From: Clostridiales bacterium
Lineage (GTDB): Bacteria > Bacillota > Clostridia > UBA1381
DNA length: 5,702 nucleotides
Assembly: GCA_003453455.1 (NCBI GenBank)
Contig: DMLG01000033.1
Location: forward strand, 1 to 5,702
Direction of reading: 5' to 3'
A model generated the notes under the pieces. The model did no database searches, was not told where the DNA came from, and saw only the letters and a list, made by a program, of their open reading frames with translations. A program made the position numbers and the translations under genes. Shown here piece after piece: positions 1-5,702 of this stretch (positions are counted from its first letter, which is position 1; each line of letters starts with the position of its first letter).

Positions 1-78
1 TTACCTCAAATTGAGATAATTTCCGAAATAACAAAAACGCTGCATTATTCCTACGCCCGCAGTCGGGGTTTTTATTAA
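1..78 (+). CDS. Possible 3' end of an unidentified gene converging on serS (partial)
   Basis: Frame 1 is open from the window edge to a TAA at 76-78, giving 25 residues that end ...TKTLHYSYARSRGFY; the other two plus frames stop within the first 20 bases. The composition looks protein-like and a good terminator follows 15 nt later, as expected for the end of a gene convergent with serS. The fragment is too short to assign a family. A caution is that a short hairpin followed by T5 (56-73) sits inside it, so this could instead be non-coding 3' sequence. The upstream sequence would settle it. Confidence 0.4.
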   Translation, partial: LPQIEIISEITKTLHYSYARSRGFY

Positions 79-93
79 AAGCTTTTTTATGAT

Positions 94-128
94 AAAGGCA
101 GAATGGAAAAAATCCCTTCTGCCTTTTT
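94..128. terminator. Bidirectional intrinsic terminator between serS and the convergent left-hand gene
   Basis: Arms AAAGGCAGAA (94-103) and TTCTGCCTTT (117-126) pair perfectly over 10 bp. GGA/TCC (105-107/113-115) extends the stem after one mismatch and leaves an AAAAA loop. On the plus strand the stem runs into T5 (124-128). On the minus strand, which serS uses, the hairpin starts directly after the stop codon and is followed by a weaker TTTATCAT tail. It most likely ends the par-serS transcript and any transcript arriving from the left. Confidence 0.8.
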
Positions 129-130
129 AG

Positions 131-1396
131 TTATTTGATAACATCGGTATTCATATAAGGAATTAAAACATCGGGAACAGTGACGCTGCCGTCGCTGTTC
201 TGGTAATTTTCCAGAATTGCCGCAACAGTTCTTCCTACGGCTAAGCCTGAACCGTTTAAGGTATGCACAAGCTGTGCTTTTGATTCGCTGTTTTCTTTAA
301 AGCGTATATTTGCACGCCGTGCCTGATAATCTTCAAAATTGGAGCAGGAGGAAATCTCGACATATCTTCCGTAGCTTGGCATCCATACTTCAATATCATA
401 GGTGCAGGCAGAAGAAAATCCTAAATCACCTGTTGAAAGACATACAACCCTATATGGGATTTTAAGCCCCTGCAAAAGGCGCTCGGCATCGTTAGTGAGA
501 GATTCAAGTTCTTCGTAAGAATTCTCGGGTTTTACGAATTTTACAAGCTCTACCTTATTAAACTGGTGTTGGCGGATAAGGCCTCTTGTGTCACGCCCCG
601 CCGAGCCTGCCTCTGCCCTGAAACAGGCAGAATATGCACAGTATTTTATAGGAAGGGATTTTCCGTCTAAAATTTCATCTCGGTGCAGGTTTGTGACGGG
701 AACTTCTGCTGTCGGGATGAGAAAATATCCGTTATTTGCTACTTTGAAGGCATCTTCTTCAAATTTCGGAAGCTGTCCTGTGCCTGTCATTGATGCCCTG
801 TTTACCATATACGGCGGGAAAATTTCAGTATATCCGTTTTCAGTATGGGTATTAAGAAAATACTGAATTACACTTCTTTCAAGCCTTGCGCCAAGACCTT
901 TGTAAACAGTAAAGCGTGTGCCTGAAATTTTTGCGCCGCGGTCAAAATCCAAAATATCAAGGTTTGTACCGATATCCCAATGAGCCTTTGCTTCAAAATC
1001 AAATTTTCTTGGCTCGGACCAACGGCGGATTTCCTTGTTTTCCGAGTCGTCTATTCCGATAGGAGCTTTATCCGACGGAATATTCGGGATACGGAGCATT
1101 TGACCTTTAATCTCTTCATCTATTGCGGAAACTTGGTTATCAAGTTCTTTTATTTCGTTTGAGAGGGTTTTCATCTCGGCAAAAATCGAAGAAGTGTCCT
1201 CCCCTGCTTTTTTCATCGCAGGTATCTTTTTTGAAATTTCATTTTGCGTTGCTTTCATCTGCTCAACTTTAACTAAAATTTCACGCCGCTTTGAATCAAG
1301 CTCAATTATCGGCGAAATATCTAAGTCGCTGTTTCTGTTTTTTAAAGCTTCTCTTATTTTATCCGGGTTGGTTCTTAAAAGTTTAATGTCTAACAT
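131..1396 (-). CDS. serS: Serine--tRNA ligase (class II seryl-tRNA synthetase)
   Basis: Cytosolic class II aminoacyl-tRNA synthetase that activates serine with ATP and charges tRNA-Ser; bacterial enzymes also charge tRNA-Sec where present. At 421 residues it has the usual bacterial length. The N-terminal [12 protein letters not shown] start and the helical arm (about 34-98), a long antiparallel coiled coil that grips the tRNA variable arm, are typical. The catalytic core shows the TAEVP serine-site segment (229-233), motif 2 with [14 protein letters not shown] (259-272) running into HQFNKVEL, the E347-ISSCSNFED segment, and motif 3 GSGLAVGRT (382-390) followed by ENYQ. The ATG is supported by AGAAGGAG six bases upstream. 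It is the last gene of the parA-parB-coiled-coil operon, 12 nt after its neighbour, so no T-box or other leader fits in front of it. Nothing appears truncated. Confidence 0.98.
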   Translation of the reverse strand: MLDIKLLRTNPDKIREALKNRNSDLDISPIIELDSKRREILVKVEQMKATQNEISKKIPAMKKAGEDTSSIFAEMKTLSNEIKELDNQVSAIDEEIKGQMLRIPNIPSDKAPIGIDDSENKEIRRWSEPRKFDFEAKAHWDIGTNLDILDFDRGAKISGTRFTVYKGLGARLERSVIQYFLNTHTENGYTEIFPPYMVNRASMTGTGQLPKFEEDAFKVANNGYFLIPTAEVPVTNLHRDEILDGKSLPIKYCAYSACFRAEAGSAGRDTRGLIRQHQFNKVELVKFVKPENSYEELESLTNDAERLLQGLKIPYRVVCLSTGDLGFSSACTYDIEVWMPSYGRYVEISSCSNFEDYQARRANIRFKENSESKAQLVHTLNGSGLAVGRTVAAILENYQNSDGSVTVPDVLIPYMNTDVIK

Positions 1397-1408
1397 ATTT
1401 TTCTCCTT

Positions 1409-1849
1409 CTATTCTGTTTTCTTTACCAAGGTATCGTAAAGTTCTTTTTGCTTTTGTGTTAAATCTTCTGTATAAATATTCTCCAAAAGGGTACGCGCGT
1501 CCCGCTTGTTTCCGCCCAAAAGCTTTTCCGAAACCGCAAAAAGCGCAGAATATGCGTCAAGCTCCTTTTGCATGCTCTCTGTGCTTTCCTTTAATTGGGA
1601 AATCTCCTCTGAAAGCTGCTTATTAGCATCCTTTAAAGCCTTATTAAGCTCTACAAGCTGCATATTTTCCTCACTCACTTGTGCCGCCTTGTTTGAAAGG
1701 TCAACCTTTTCGAGGTCGATTTCACCTACCTTAGACTGGTCAAGATGGGTTTGAGCAAAAAATGATACGATAATCATTATTATGGCAACGAAAAATATTA
1801 AAGATGTATAAATCAAAAGAGATTTGTTGTCGCTGTCTTTTATGGTCAT
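1409..1849 (-). CDS. Uncharacterised single-pass membrane protein with coiled coil
   Basis: Family not recognised. The 146-residue product has a short charged N-terminus, one strong membrane segment (about 11-32, LLIYTSLIFFVAIIMIIVSF), a Glu/Lys/Gln/Leu-rich predicted coiled coil (about 44-100), and a helical tail (101-144) that loosely resembles a TPR-like helix pair (SALFAVSEKLL ... ARTLLENIY ... YDTLVKK). The fold plan resembles FtsL/DivIC-like or scaffold proteins, with most of the chain probably outside the membrane, but no diagnostic motif supports a name. I chose the ATG at 1849 over a longer in-frame start at 1918: it has GGAGGG at 1856-1861 with six-base spacing, begins 1 nt after the parB stop, and the longer form would overlap parB by 68 bases. 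Clostridia often carry a DUF4446 protein between spo0J and serS, but I do not see the conserved C-terminal domain of that family here. Confidence 0.85.
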   Translation of the reverse strand: MTIKDSDNKSLLIYTSLIFFVAIIMIIVSFFAQTHLDQSKVGEIDLEKVDLSNKAAQVSEENMQLVELNKALKDANKQLSEEISQLKESTESMQKELDAYSALFAVSEKLLGGNKRDARTLLENIYTEDLTQKQKELYDTLVKKTE

Positions 1850-1850
1850 T

Positions 1851-2696
1851 CTAATCCCTCCGTTCCAAAAGGGCCAAAAGGCGTTCCAAATCACGGTCGC
1901 CGTAGTATTCAAAGACAAGCTTTCCCTTTTTTTGTGTCCCCGAAAGGCTGACTTTTGTTCCGAAACGCTGTTCTAACCTCGCTCCAATGCGTTCAAGCTC
2001 TATTTTATATGCAGAGGAAACCGGCTCTTTTTCTTTTTTTGAAGGTGTTTTTGAAAGGTCCTTTGCCAAAAGCTCCGCTTGGCGGACATTAAGCCCCTGC
2101 TCAATAATTTGGTTTACGAAAAATTCACGCACAACTCCTTGCGGCAAAGAAAGAGCGCATCTTGCGTGACCCTCTGTTATATCGCCTGCTATGAGGTGTT
2201 TTTTTGTGTCCCCATCGAGGGATAAAAGACGAACTGAATTTGCAACAGCACTGCGGCTTTTGCCCAATCGGGCGCTTATTTCCTCTTGAGTAAGATTGTA
2301 CTCATCCATTAAAGAACGATAGCCTTCCGCTACTTCGATAGGGTTTAAATCCTCCCTTTGCAGATTTTCTACAAGGGCAATTTCTGCGGCAGCGCGGGCA
2401 TCATATTCCCTCACTATTACGGGTATTGTTTTAAGACCTGCCTTTTTTGCAGCGCGCCAGCGCCGCTCGCCTGCAACAATTATGTATCCTGTGTCTTTCT
2501 TGTTGACAATTATCGGCTGAATTACCCCGTATTCCTTTATGGAATCAGACAAGGCGCTGAGGGCGTCTTCGTCAAAAAATTCTCTGGGCTGACTTCTGTT
2601 AGGAACAACCTCGGTAAGCTTTACCTCGATTACTCCGTCTTTGGCATCTTCTGCAAAAAGTGCATCAAGTCCCTTACCCAAGCCTTTTTTTGCCAT
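1851..2696 (-). CDS. parB: Chromosome partitioning protein ParB (Spo0J/Noc superfamily, Spo0J type)
   Basis: CTP-dependent DNA clamp that loads at parS, spreads onto flanking DNA, recruits SMC and stimulates ParA ATPase. At 281 residues it has normal length. In order: KGLGKGLDALF (4-14), the N-terminal ParA-stimulating peptide typical of Spo0J; the ParB/Srx CTP-binding domain with SQPR (35-38), GVIQPIIV (57-64), GERRWRAA (76-83) and ENLQREDLNPIEVAEGY (110-126); the central helix-turn-helix LTQEEISARLGKSRSAVANS (135-154) that reads parS; a variable linker (about 212-229); and the C-terminal dimer domain (about 230-281). Two perfect parS sites lie nearby. The start follows the parA stop by 4 nt, with GAGGAG overlapping the last two Glu codons of parA, so translation is probably coupled. 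The ENLQR and general domain form fit Spo0J; the paralogue Noc binds a different site, and the parA partner also argues for Spo0J. Confidence 0.97.
   Translation of the reverse strand: MAKKGLGKGLDALFAEDAKDGVIEVKLTEVVPNRSQPREFFDEDALSALSDSIKEYGVIQPIIVNKKDTGYIIVAGERRWRAAKKAGLKTIPVIVREYDARAAAEIALVENLQREDLNPIEVAEGYRSLMDEYNLTQEEISARLGKSRSAVANSVRLLSLDGDTKKHLIAGDITEGHARCALSLPQGVVREFFVNQIIEQGLNVRQAELLAKDLSKTPSKKEKEPVSSAYKIELERIGARLEQRFGTKVSLSGTQKKGKLVFEYYGDRDLERLLALLERRD
1856..1861 (-). promoter_or_regulatory. Shine-Dalgarno of the coiled-coil gene, embedded in the end of parB
   Basis: GGAGGG on the minus strand lies in the last parB codons (Arg-Arg-Asp-stop), six bases before the ATG at 1849. It decides the start of the downstream gene and implies translational coupling to parB. 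Confidence 0.8.
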
Positions 2697-2700
2697 TTTA

Positions 2701-3468
2701 TCACTCCTCGTTATTTTTAATGATTTCTCTTGCTAATGAAAAATATGCGTCTGCACCCTTTGAAGTAATATCATATTTTATAATGGGTTGTCCATAGCTG
2801 GGTGCTTCTGAAAGACGCACATTTCTTGGTATTGTTGTAGTAAAAACCTTATCCTCGAAATGTGCTTTTACTTCGTCAAGAACCTGACGGGAAAGATTTG
2901 TGCGAGAATCAAACATAGTAGCCAAAATGCCTTCTATATCAAGGTTTTTATTGTAGGATTTCCGAATAGATTTAATGGAATTTATCATCTGCGAAAGTCC
3001 TTCAAGCGAAAAATATTCGCATTGAATGGGAATAAGAACGCTGTCTGCTGCGGTCATAATGTTTATTGTCAGCATACCAAGAGCAGGCGGCGAATCTATT
3101 ATAATAAAATCATAGCCGTCTTTTATAGTAGCAAGTGCATTTTTCAGAAACAGTTCTCTGTCTTTTTCTCCTGCAAGCTCTATTTCTGCCGCTGAAAGTT
3201 CAGGAAGTGAGGGAATTACCGACAGACCGCCTGTTTTGGTTTTGATAATGGCATCCGCAGTTTTTTCGCTCGATGCAAGGCAGTCATAAACCGATAATTT
3301 TATTGTGCCCTTCCCTATTCCTGTGCCGGAGGTGGCGTTCCCTTGCGGGTCACAGTCCACAAGCAGCACTTTTTTTCCCTTGTATGCAAGACAAGCGGCC
3401 AAGTTTACGGCGGTAGTTGTCTTCCCAACGCCGCCTTTTTGATTAGAAACAGCTATAATTTTTCCCAT
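2701..3468 (-). CDS. parA: Chromosome partitioning ATPase ParA (Soj)
   Basis: Deviant Walker-type ATPase that forms ATP-dependent dimers on DNA and works with ParB-parS in origin segregation; in Bacillus the homologue Soj also modulates DnaA and sporulation. The 255-residue chain starts directly with the ATPase fold and has no N-terminal HTH, as for chromosomal Soj. Visible motifs are the deviant Walker A KGGVGKTT (11-18) with its signature lysine, DCDPQGN (38-44), Walker B IIIDSPP (122-128), [12 protein letters not shown] (149-160) and the C-terminal [17 protein letters not shown] (213-229), all close to Soj. The ATG has GAGGG (3475-3479) at six-base spacing. It is the first gene of the operon, behind a strong promoter, with parS site 1 immediately upstream of that promoter. 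The family includes MinD and plasmid ParA, but the partner gene and parS sites fix the role. Confidence 0.97.
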   Translation of the reverse strand: MGKIIAVSNQKGGVGKTTTAVNLAACLAYKGKKVLLVDCDPQGNATSGTGIGKGTIKLSVYDCLASSEKTADAIIKTKTGGLSVIPSLPELSAAEIELAGEKDRELFLKNALATIKDGYDFIIIDSPPALGMLTINIMTAADSVLIPIQCEYFSLEGLSQMINSIKSIRKSYNKNLDIEGILATMFDSRTNLSRQVLDEVKAHFEDKVFTTTIPRNVRLSEAPSYGQPIIKYDITSKGADAYFSLAREIIKNNEE

Positions 3469-3500
3469 ATCTTTCCCTCTTTAAAACATATTGCCATTAC

Positions 3501-3528
3501 ATTATATCACAAAAAAACAAAAAGTAAA
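3501..3528 (-). promoter_or_regulatory. Probable sigma-A promoter of the parA-parB-serS operon
   Basis: On the minus strand a perfect TATAAT (3501-3506) is preceded by TG one base upstream (extended -10). A -35-like TTTACT (3523-3528) stands 16 bp away and matches TTGACA at four of six positions. Transcription would start near 3494, giving a leader of about 26 nt before the ATG, which holds the parA Shine-Dalgarno. The -35 element overlaps the outer bases of the parS palindrome, so ParB could affect initiation. Confidence 0.7.
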
Positions 3529-3544
3529 TGTTTCACGTGAAACA
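3529..3544. promoter_or_regulatory. parS: parS site 1 (ParB/Spo0J binding site)
   Basis: TGTTTCACGTGAAACA is a perfect 16-bp palindrome that fits the Bacillus-type parS consensus TGTTNCACGTGAAACA exactly. Here the palindrome extends to 22 bp (3526-3547). It lies between the divergent parA and gerA-type genes, touching the -35 region of the par promoter. It is a very likely ParB clamp-loading site. Confidence 0.96.
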
Positions 3545-3558
3545 TTTTGTATTTTTTT

Positions 3559-3587
3559 GCATATTTTTTCTCATTTGGAAAAAAATA
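3559..3587 (+). promoter_or_regulatory. Weak candidate sporulation-type promoter for the germination operon
   Basis: GCATA (3559-3563) matches the -35 consensus of forespore sigma factor G (G-H-A-T-R). Seventeen bases later AAAAATA (3581-3587) matches the CATnHTA -10 only in part. Forespore expression of germinant receptor operons is known from Bacillus, which makes this location sensible, but the tract is so A/T-rich that a partial match means little. A start near 3594 would favour the ATG at 3617 over the GTG at 3599. Confidence 0.25.
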
Positions 3588-3616
3588 AGAGGTAAATAGT
3601 GAGAAAAGGAAACGAT

Positions 3617-5239
3617 ATGAGCTTTTTAAATATAATAAAAAGAAATCTCTTATACCAATGCGGCGAGGAAAAGGAAAAGTTTGTTCTTAAAAAGAACGAA
3701 TATAAACCTATCTACGATGTTCGGGAGGAAAAATCGCCGCAAAGAAATCAAACAATCTTTACGGAAATTGAGAAAAACAAGAATTTTATAAAGAAGAAAT
3801 TTAATTATCCCAAGAATGTGGATGTGATAATAAGAGAGCTGATACTAAAAGGGGACACTAAATGTTTTTTGGTCTTTTATGACGGTATGTGTGACAGCGA
3901 CGCCATAAACAACGGAATAATAAAGCCGATGCTTGAAATACCTTTTTTTGATAAAAGGGGCAGAAAATATGATAAAAAGACAATTCTTGAATCGCTGATA
4001 GTGCATAATCAGGTCAAAGAGGAAAATTTCTTTGATGAATTGATTGACGGTATAAATTTTGGCGGCTGCGGAATTTTTGTTGACGGTATAAACGCTGCGT
4101 TTTGCGCCGATGTGAAGAATTGGCCCCATAGGAGCGTTGAAAAAGCGAAGAACGAGCAATCAATATATGGCCCGCAGGAGGCGTTTATAGAAATGCTCAG
4201 GGGGAATTCGGCGCAGATAAGAAAGTTTTTAAAAACAGAAAAGCTTATTTGCGAAGCGGTTTCGATAGGTAATGTGTCAAAAACACCGGGCGTGATTATG
4301 TATCTTGGCGATGTTGCAAACAAAGCGCTTGTTGAGGAGGTAAAGCGGCGTATTTCGGGTATATCGTCTGACTATGTCATTTCAATAGAAGAAGTTTCGA
4401 TGATGATTGAAGAAAATCCGCTTATGATAACGGGGCATATTCTTGCAACAGAGCGTCCTGACAGGGTAGCAAGGGCGATTTCCGAGGGTAGAGTTGCACT
4501 TGTTTTAAGCGGGAGCCCGCGCGTGCTGATTTTGCCAACAAATGCGTACGAGATGACGCATAGCGCATCAGATGCTTATTTAAGAGTGGATTTTGCTAAT
4601 ATGTCGCGCATGATACGCCTGATAGCGACAGCGATTTCGGTGCTTTTACCGGGACTTTTTCTTGCAATAACTATGTATCACGCAGAGATGCTTCCAACGT
4701 ACCTGCTATATGCAATAAGTGCGTCAAGGCAAAATGTTCCTTTTCCCAGCGTTGTTGAGCTGCTTTTAATGGATTTTTCCTTTGAAATGATTCGGGAAGC
4801 AGGAATTCGTATGCCAAACCCCATAGGCTCCGTTTTGGGGATTGTGGGAGGTTTGATACTTGGACAGGCTGCGGTAAGTGCAAAAATAGTCAGTCCGATT
4901 ATGATAATAATAATCTCTCTCACAGGAATAGGCTCTTTTGCGACGGCAGACTATGCTTTAAGCTGGACATACCGCATTTTAAAGATGATTTTCATTTTAA
5001 TAGGAGCGTCCTTTGGATTTTTCGGGATAGCGCTTGGAATATTTGTTTACGCAATTCTGATTGCTTCAAGCACAAGCTTTGGAATCCCCTTTTTATCGCC
5101 TGCGCCGGGGAATAAACTGCTTAAAAACGCTGTTTTGGTGCCGCCTGCATGGAAGATGGAGAGACGCCCTGAGTATTTGAAAACAAAAAAGCCGAAAAGA
5201 GGCGATAAGATAAGTAAAAAATGGCAGGTAGGCACATAA
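3617..5239 (+). CDS. Spore germination protein, GerA/SpoVAF family (germinant receptor A subunit)
   Basis: A subunit of a spore inner-membrane germinant receptor. The 540-residue product has a charged, Lys-rich N-terminal stretch (about 1-60), a large soluble domain (about 62-330) containing DGINAAF, GPQEAF (185-190) and TERPDRVA (278-285), and then a membrane domain with hydrophobic segments near 334-354, 377-392, 405-420, 425-443 and 456-484. Strong family signatures are ASRQNVPFP (369-377), REAGIRMPNPIG (393-404), GQAAV (416-420) and TSFGIPFLSP (486-495); the tail is basic and presumably cytoplasmic. An in-frame GTG at 3599 (AAGAGGT, 5-nt spacing) is a real alternative; I prefer the ATG (AAAAGGA, 6-nt spacing) because MSFLNIIKRN looks like a family start. 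A GerAB-family gene follows, which favours a GerAA-type receptor subunit over a solitary SpoVAF. The germinant cannot be inferred. Confidence 0.95.
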   Translation: MSFLNIIKRNLLYQCGEEKEKFVLKKNEYKPIYDVREEKSPQRNQTIFTEIEKNKNFIKKKFNYPKNVDVIIRELILKGDTKCFLVFYDGMCDSDAINNGIIKPMLEIPFFDKRGRKYDKKTILESLIVHNQVKEENFFDELIDGINFGGCGIFVDGINAAFCADVKNWPHRSVEKAKNEQSIYGPQEAFIEMLRGNSAQIRKFLKTEKLICEAVSIGNVSKTPGVIMYLGDVANKALVEEVKRRISGISSDYVISIEEVSMMIEENPLMITGHILATERPDRVARAISEGRVALVLSGSPRVLILPTNAYEMTHSASDAYLRVDFANMSRMIRLIATAISVLLPGLFLAITMYHAEMLPTYLLYAISASRQNVPFPSVVELLLMDFSFEMIREAGIRMPNPIGSVLGIVGGLILGQAAVSAKIVSPIMIIIISLTGIGSFATADYALSWTYRILKMIFILIGASFGFFGIALGIFVYAILIASSTSFGIPFLSPAPGNKLLKNAVLVPPAWKMERRPEYLKTKKPKRGDKISKKWQVGT

Positions 5240-5240
5240 T

Positions 5241-5256
5241 TGTTTCACGTGAAACA
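5241..5256. promoter_or_regulatory. parS: parS site 2 (ParB/Spo0J binding site)
   Basis: A second perfect TGTTTCACGTGAAACA begins one base after the TAA of the gerA-type gene; the palindrome extends to 20 bp (5239-5258), taking in the last base of the stop codon. Its centre is 1712 bp from that of site 1. It sits inside the likely gerA-type operon transcript, just ahead of a GGAGG. The 16-bp core is identical to site 1 while the flanks differ, as expected if selection acts on ParB binding. Confidence 0.95.
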
Positions 5257-5269
5257 ATGGAGGAAAGTC

Positions 5270-5417
5270 TTGAATAAAATTGCCCATATTACCGCTTTTT
5301 CGCTCGGGGCGGTACAATGAGTACAGCACCGCTCGCTTAAAACGGCAATATGAACGATTTTCTTTAAGACTTGGTTTTATGAAAGGGTTTAATGGTTATA
5401 AAAATGATAAAAAATGA
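5270..5417 (+). pseudogene. Possible small gene (about 48 codons) broken by one extra G
   Basis: GGAGG (5259-5263) stands six bases before a TTG at 5270 that opens LNKIAHITAFSLGAVQ and then meets a TGA at 5318. Skipping one base in the GGGG run (5306-5309) joins this to another open frame reading RYNEYSTARLKRQYERFSLR and onward to a TGA at 5415-5417, overlapping the gerAB start by 26 bases. The conceptual 48-residue product is strongly basic and Tyr/Arg/Lys-rich, with no signal peptide or membrane segment; I recognise no family. It could be a sequencing indel, a decayed gene, a frameshift site, or chance: an open run of this length is not rare. Unshifted, the second frame has only a TTG at 5280 without a good ribosome site. 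Confidence 0.3.
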
Positions 5418-5702
5418 AGCTGTATCCGAACGGGAAATGACATTGTTGCTTGCAAATCTTTTGAGCGTAAAAGCGATATTTGCATTTCCAAGAGCAATTT
5501 TTGCAACAAGCGCAAATGCCGCCTGGGTAGAAGTAATTTATATGTCCCTTTTGGCATGGATAATGCTGGAACTGTCGTTTTTAACTTATCGGTTTTCAGG
5601 TAAAAAATCAATAATAGATCTTGCGGAAAAAATCGGAAAAAAACCGCTTAAAATAGCCGTTTCCTTGCTTGTTGTTGCCGTTTTTTTGGTCAATTTTGTG
5701 AC
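5392..5702 (+). CDS. Spore germination permease, GerAB family (5' part, cut by window edge)
   Basis: B subunit of a germinant receptor, an APC-superfamily-like membrane protein of the spore inner membrane; in studied GerAB proteins it takes part in germinant recognition. The visible 103 residues start MVIKMIKNEAVSEREM and show the family layout: short polar N-terminus with the VSEREM segment (11-16), first membrane segment with FAFPRA (30-35), ANAAW (41-45) opening the second segment (about 45-64), then YRFSGKKSIIDLAEKIGK (66-83), matching the usual pattern of a short basic loop and amphipathic helix, and a third segment from about 86. Complete members have about 360 residues and ten segments, so most lies beyond the edge. 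AAAGGG stands four bases before the ATG, and an in-frame TGA at 5380-5382 limits any upstream start; a second ATG at 5404 is less likely. It follows the gerA-type gene in the same direction. Confidence 0.88.
   Translation, partial: MVIKMIKNEAVSEREMTLLLANLLSVKAIFAFPRAIFATSANAAWVEVIYMSLLAWIMLELSFLTYRFSGKKSIIDLAEKIGKKPLKIAVSLLVVAVFLVNFV

Noticed and set aside
1..45. Minus-strand 14-residue frame starting MQRFCYF with a GTAGGAATA leader
   Set aside because: Too short, and beyond the serS terminator with no other support.
56..73. Second terminator on the plus strand (CCCG-CAGT-CGGG then GTTTTT)
   Set aside because: Only a 4-bp stem and placed within the last codons of a possible gene; the hairpin at 94-128 is far stronger.
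588..866. Plus-strand open frame of 92 codons within serS
   Set aside because: Antisense shadow of a well-supported synthetase; no family features or convincing ribosome site.
1340..1400. DnaA boxes or replication origin signals
   Set aside because: A few ttatcc strings occur but none fits TTATNCACA, and there is no cluster; oriC may be nearby but is not in this window.
1409..1849. Naming the coiled-coil protein as DUF4446, FtsL or DivIC
   Set aside because: Architecture and gene position are only suggestive; no diagnostic C-terminal motif of these families is visible.
1850..1918. Longer start for the coiled-coil protein (23 extra residues)
   Set aside because: It would overlap parB by 68 bases and has no good ribosome site, whereas the ATG at 1849 has GGAGGG at ideal spacing and leaves the membrane segment at the N-terminus.
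4044..4092. 13-bp direct repeat ttgacggtataaa (4044-4056 and 4080-4092)
   Set aside because: It is in frame inside the gerA-type gene and encodes two DGIN motifs 12 codons apart; there are only two copies and no array, so it is probably protein-level similarity or chance.
4678..4923. Minus-strand open frames opposite the membrane domain of the gerA-type gene
   Set aside because: Shadows of a strong plus-strand family match; hydrophobic codons read backwards commonly give long open frames.
5279..5349. tRNA gene
   Set aside because: The outer stem is 6 bp, the inner stems do not give D, anticodon and T arms, and no GTTCAA-type T loop or CCA end is present.
5396..5611. Minus-strand open frame opposite the gerAB-type gene
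   Set aside because: The plus strand has the family pattern and a ribosome site; the antisense product shows none.

Overview
The window reads as chromosomal DNA of an endospore-forming Clostridia-type Bacillota. Base composition is low to moderate in GC, Shine-Dalgarno sequences are strong and purine-rich, and a Soj/Spo0J (ParA/ParB) pair lies beside a gerA-type spore germination operon. Two perfect Bacillus-type parS sites (TGTTTCACGTGAAACA) confirm the ParABS identity without needing a database. Genus cannot be assigned.

Left edge (1-130): the last codons of a possible plus-strand gene converge on serS, followed by a strong hairpin terminator that can work on both strands. Minus-strand operon (131-3468, transcribed right to left): parA, parB, a small uncharacterised bitopic coiled-coil membrane protein, and serS. 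Gaps are 4, 1 and 12 nt, so the four genes very probably share one transcript, started at an extended -10 promoter at about 3501-3528. The parB and coiled-coil gene Shine-Dalgarno sequences lie inside the end of the preceding gene, which suggests translational coupling.

Divergent region (3469-3616): it holds the parAB promoter, parS site 1 abutting that promoter's -35 region, and only a weak candidate sporulation-type promoter for the rightward operon. Plus-strand operon (3617-5702): a complete GerA/SpoVAF-family germination protein, parS site 2 just past its stop codon, a 135-nt spacer holding a possible frameshifted small gene, and the start of a GerAB-family permease cut by the window edge. 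A GerAC-type lipoprotein gene would be expected further right but is outside the window.

How the parts fit: ParB loads at parS, and ParA acts with it to position the origin region and SMC; in spore formers the same system (Soj/Spo0J) links chromosome organisation to sporulation. Here the two parS sites bracket a germination receptor gene, and one sits against the par promoter itself. I found no mobile element, CRISPR array, rRNA or tRNA. The most unusual points are the parS arrangement, the unassigned coiled-coil protein inside the par operon, and the possible G-run frameshifted small gene before gerAB.
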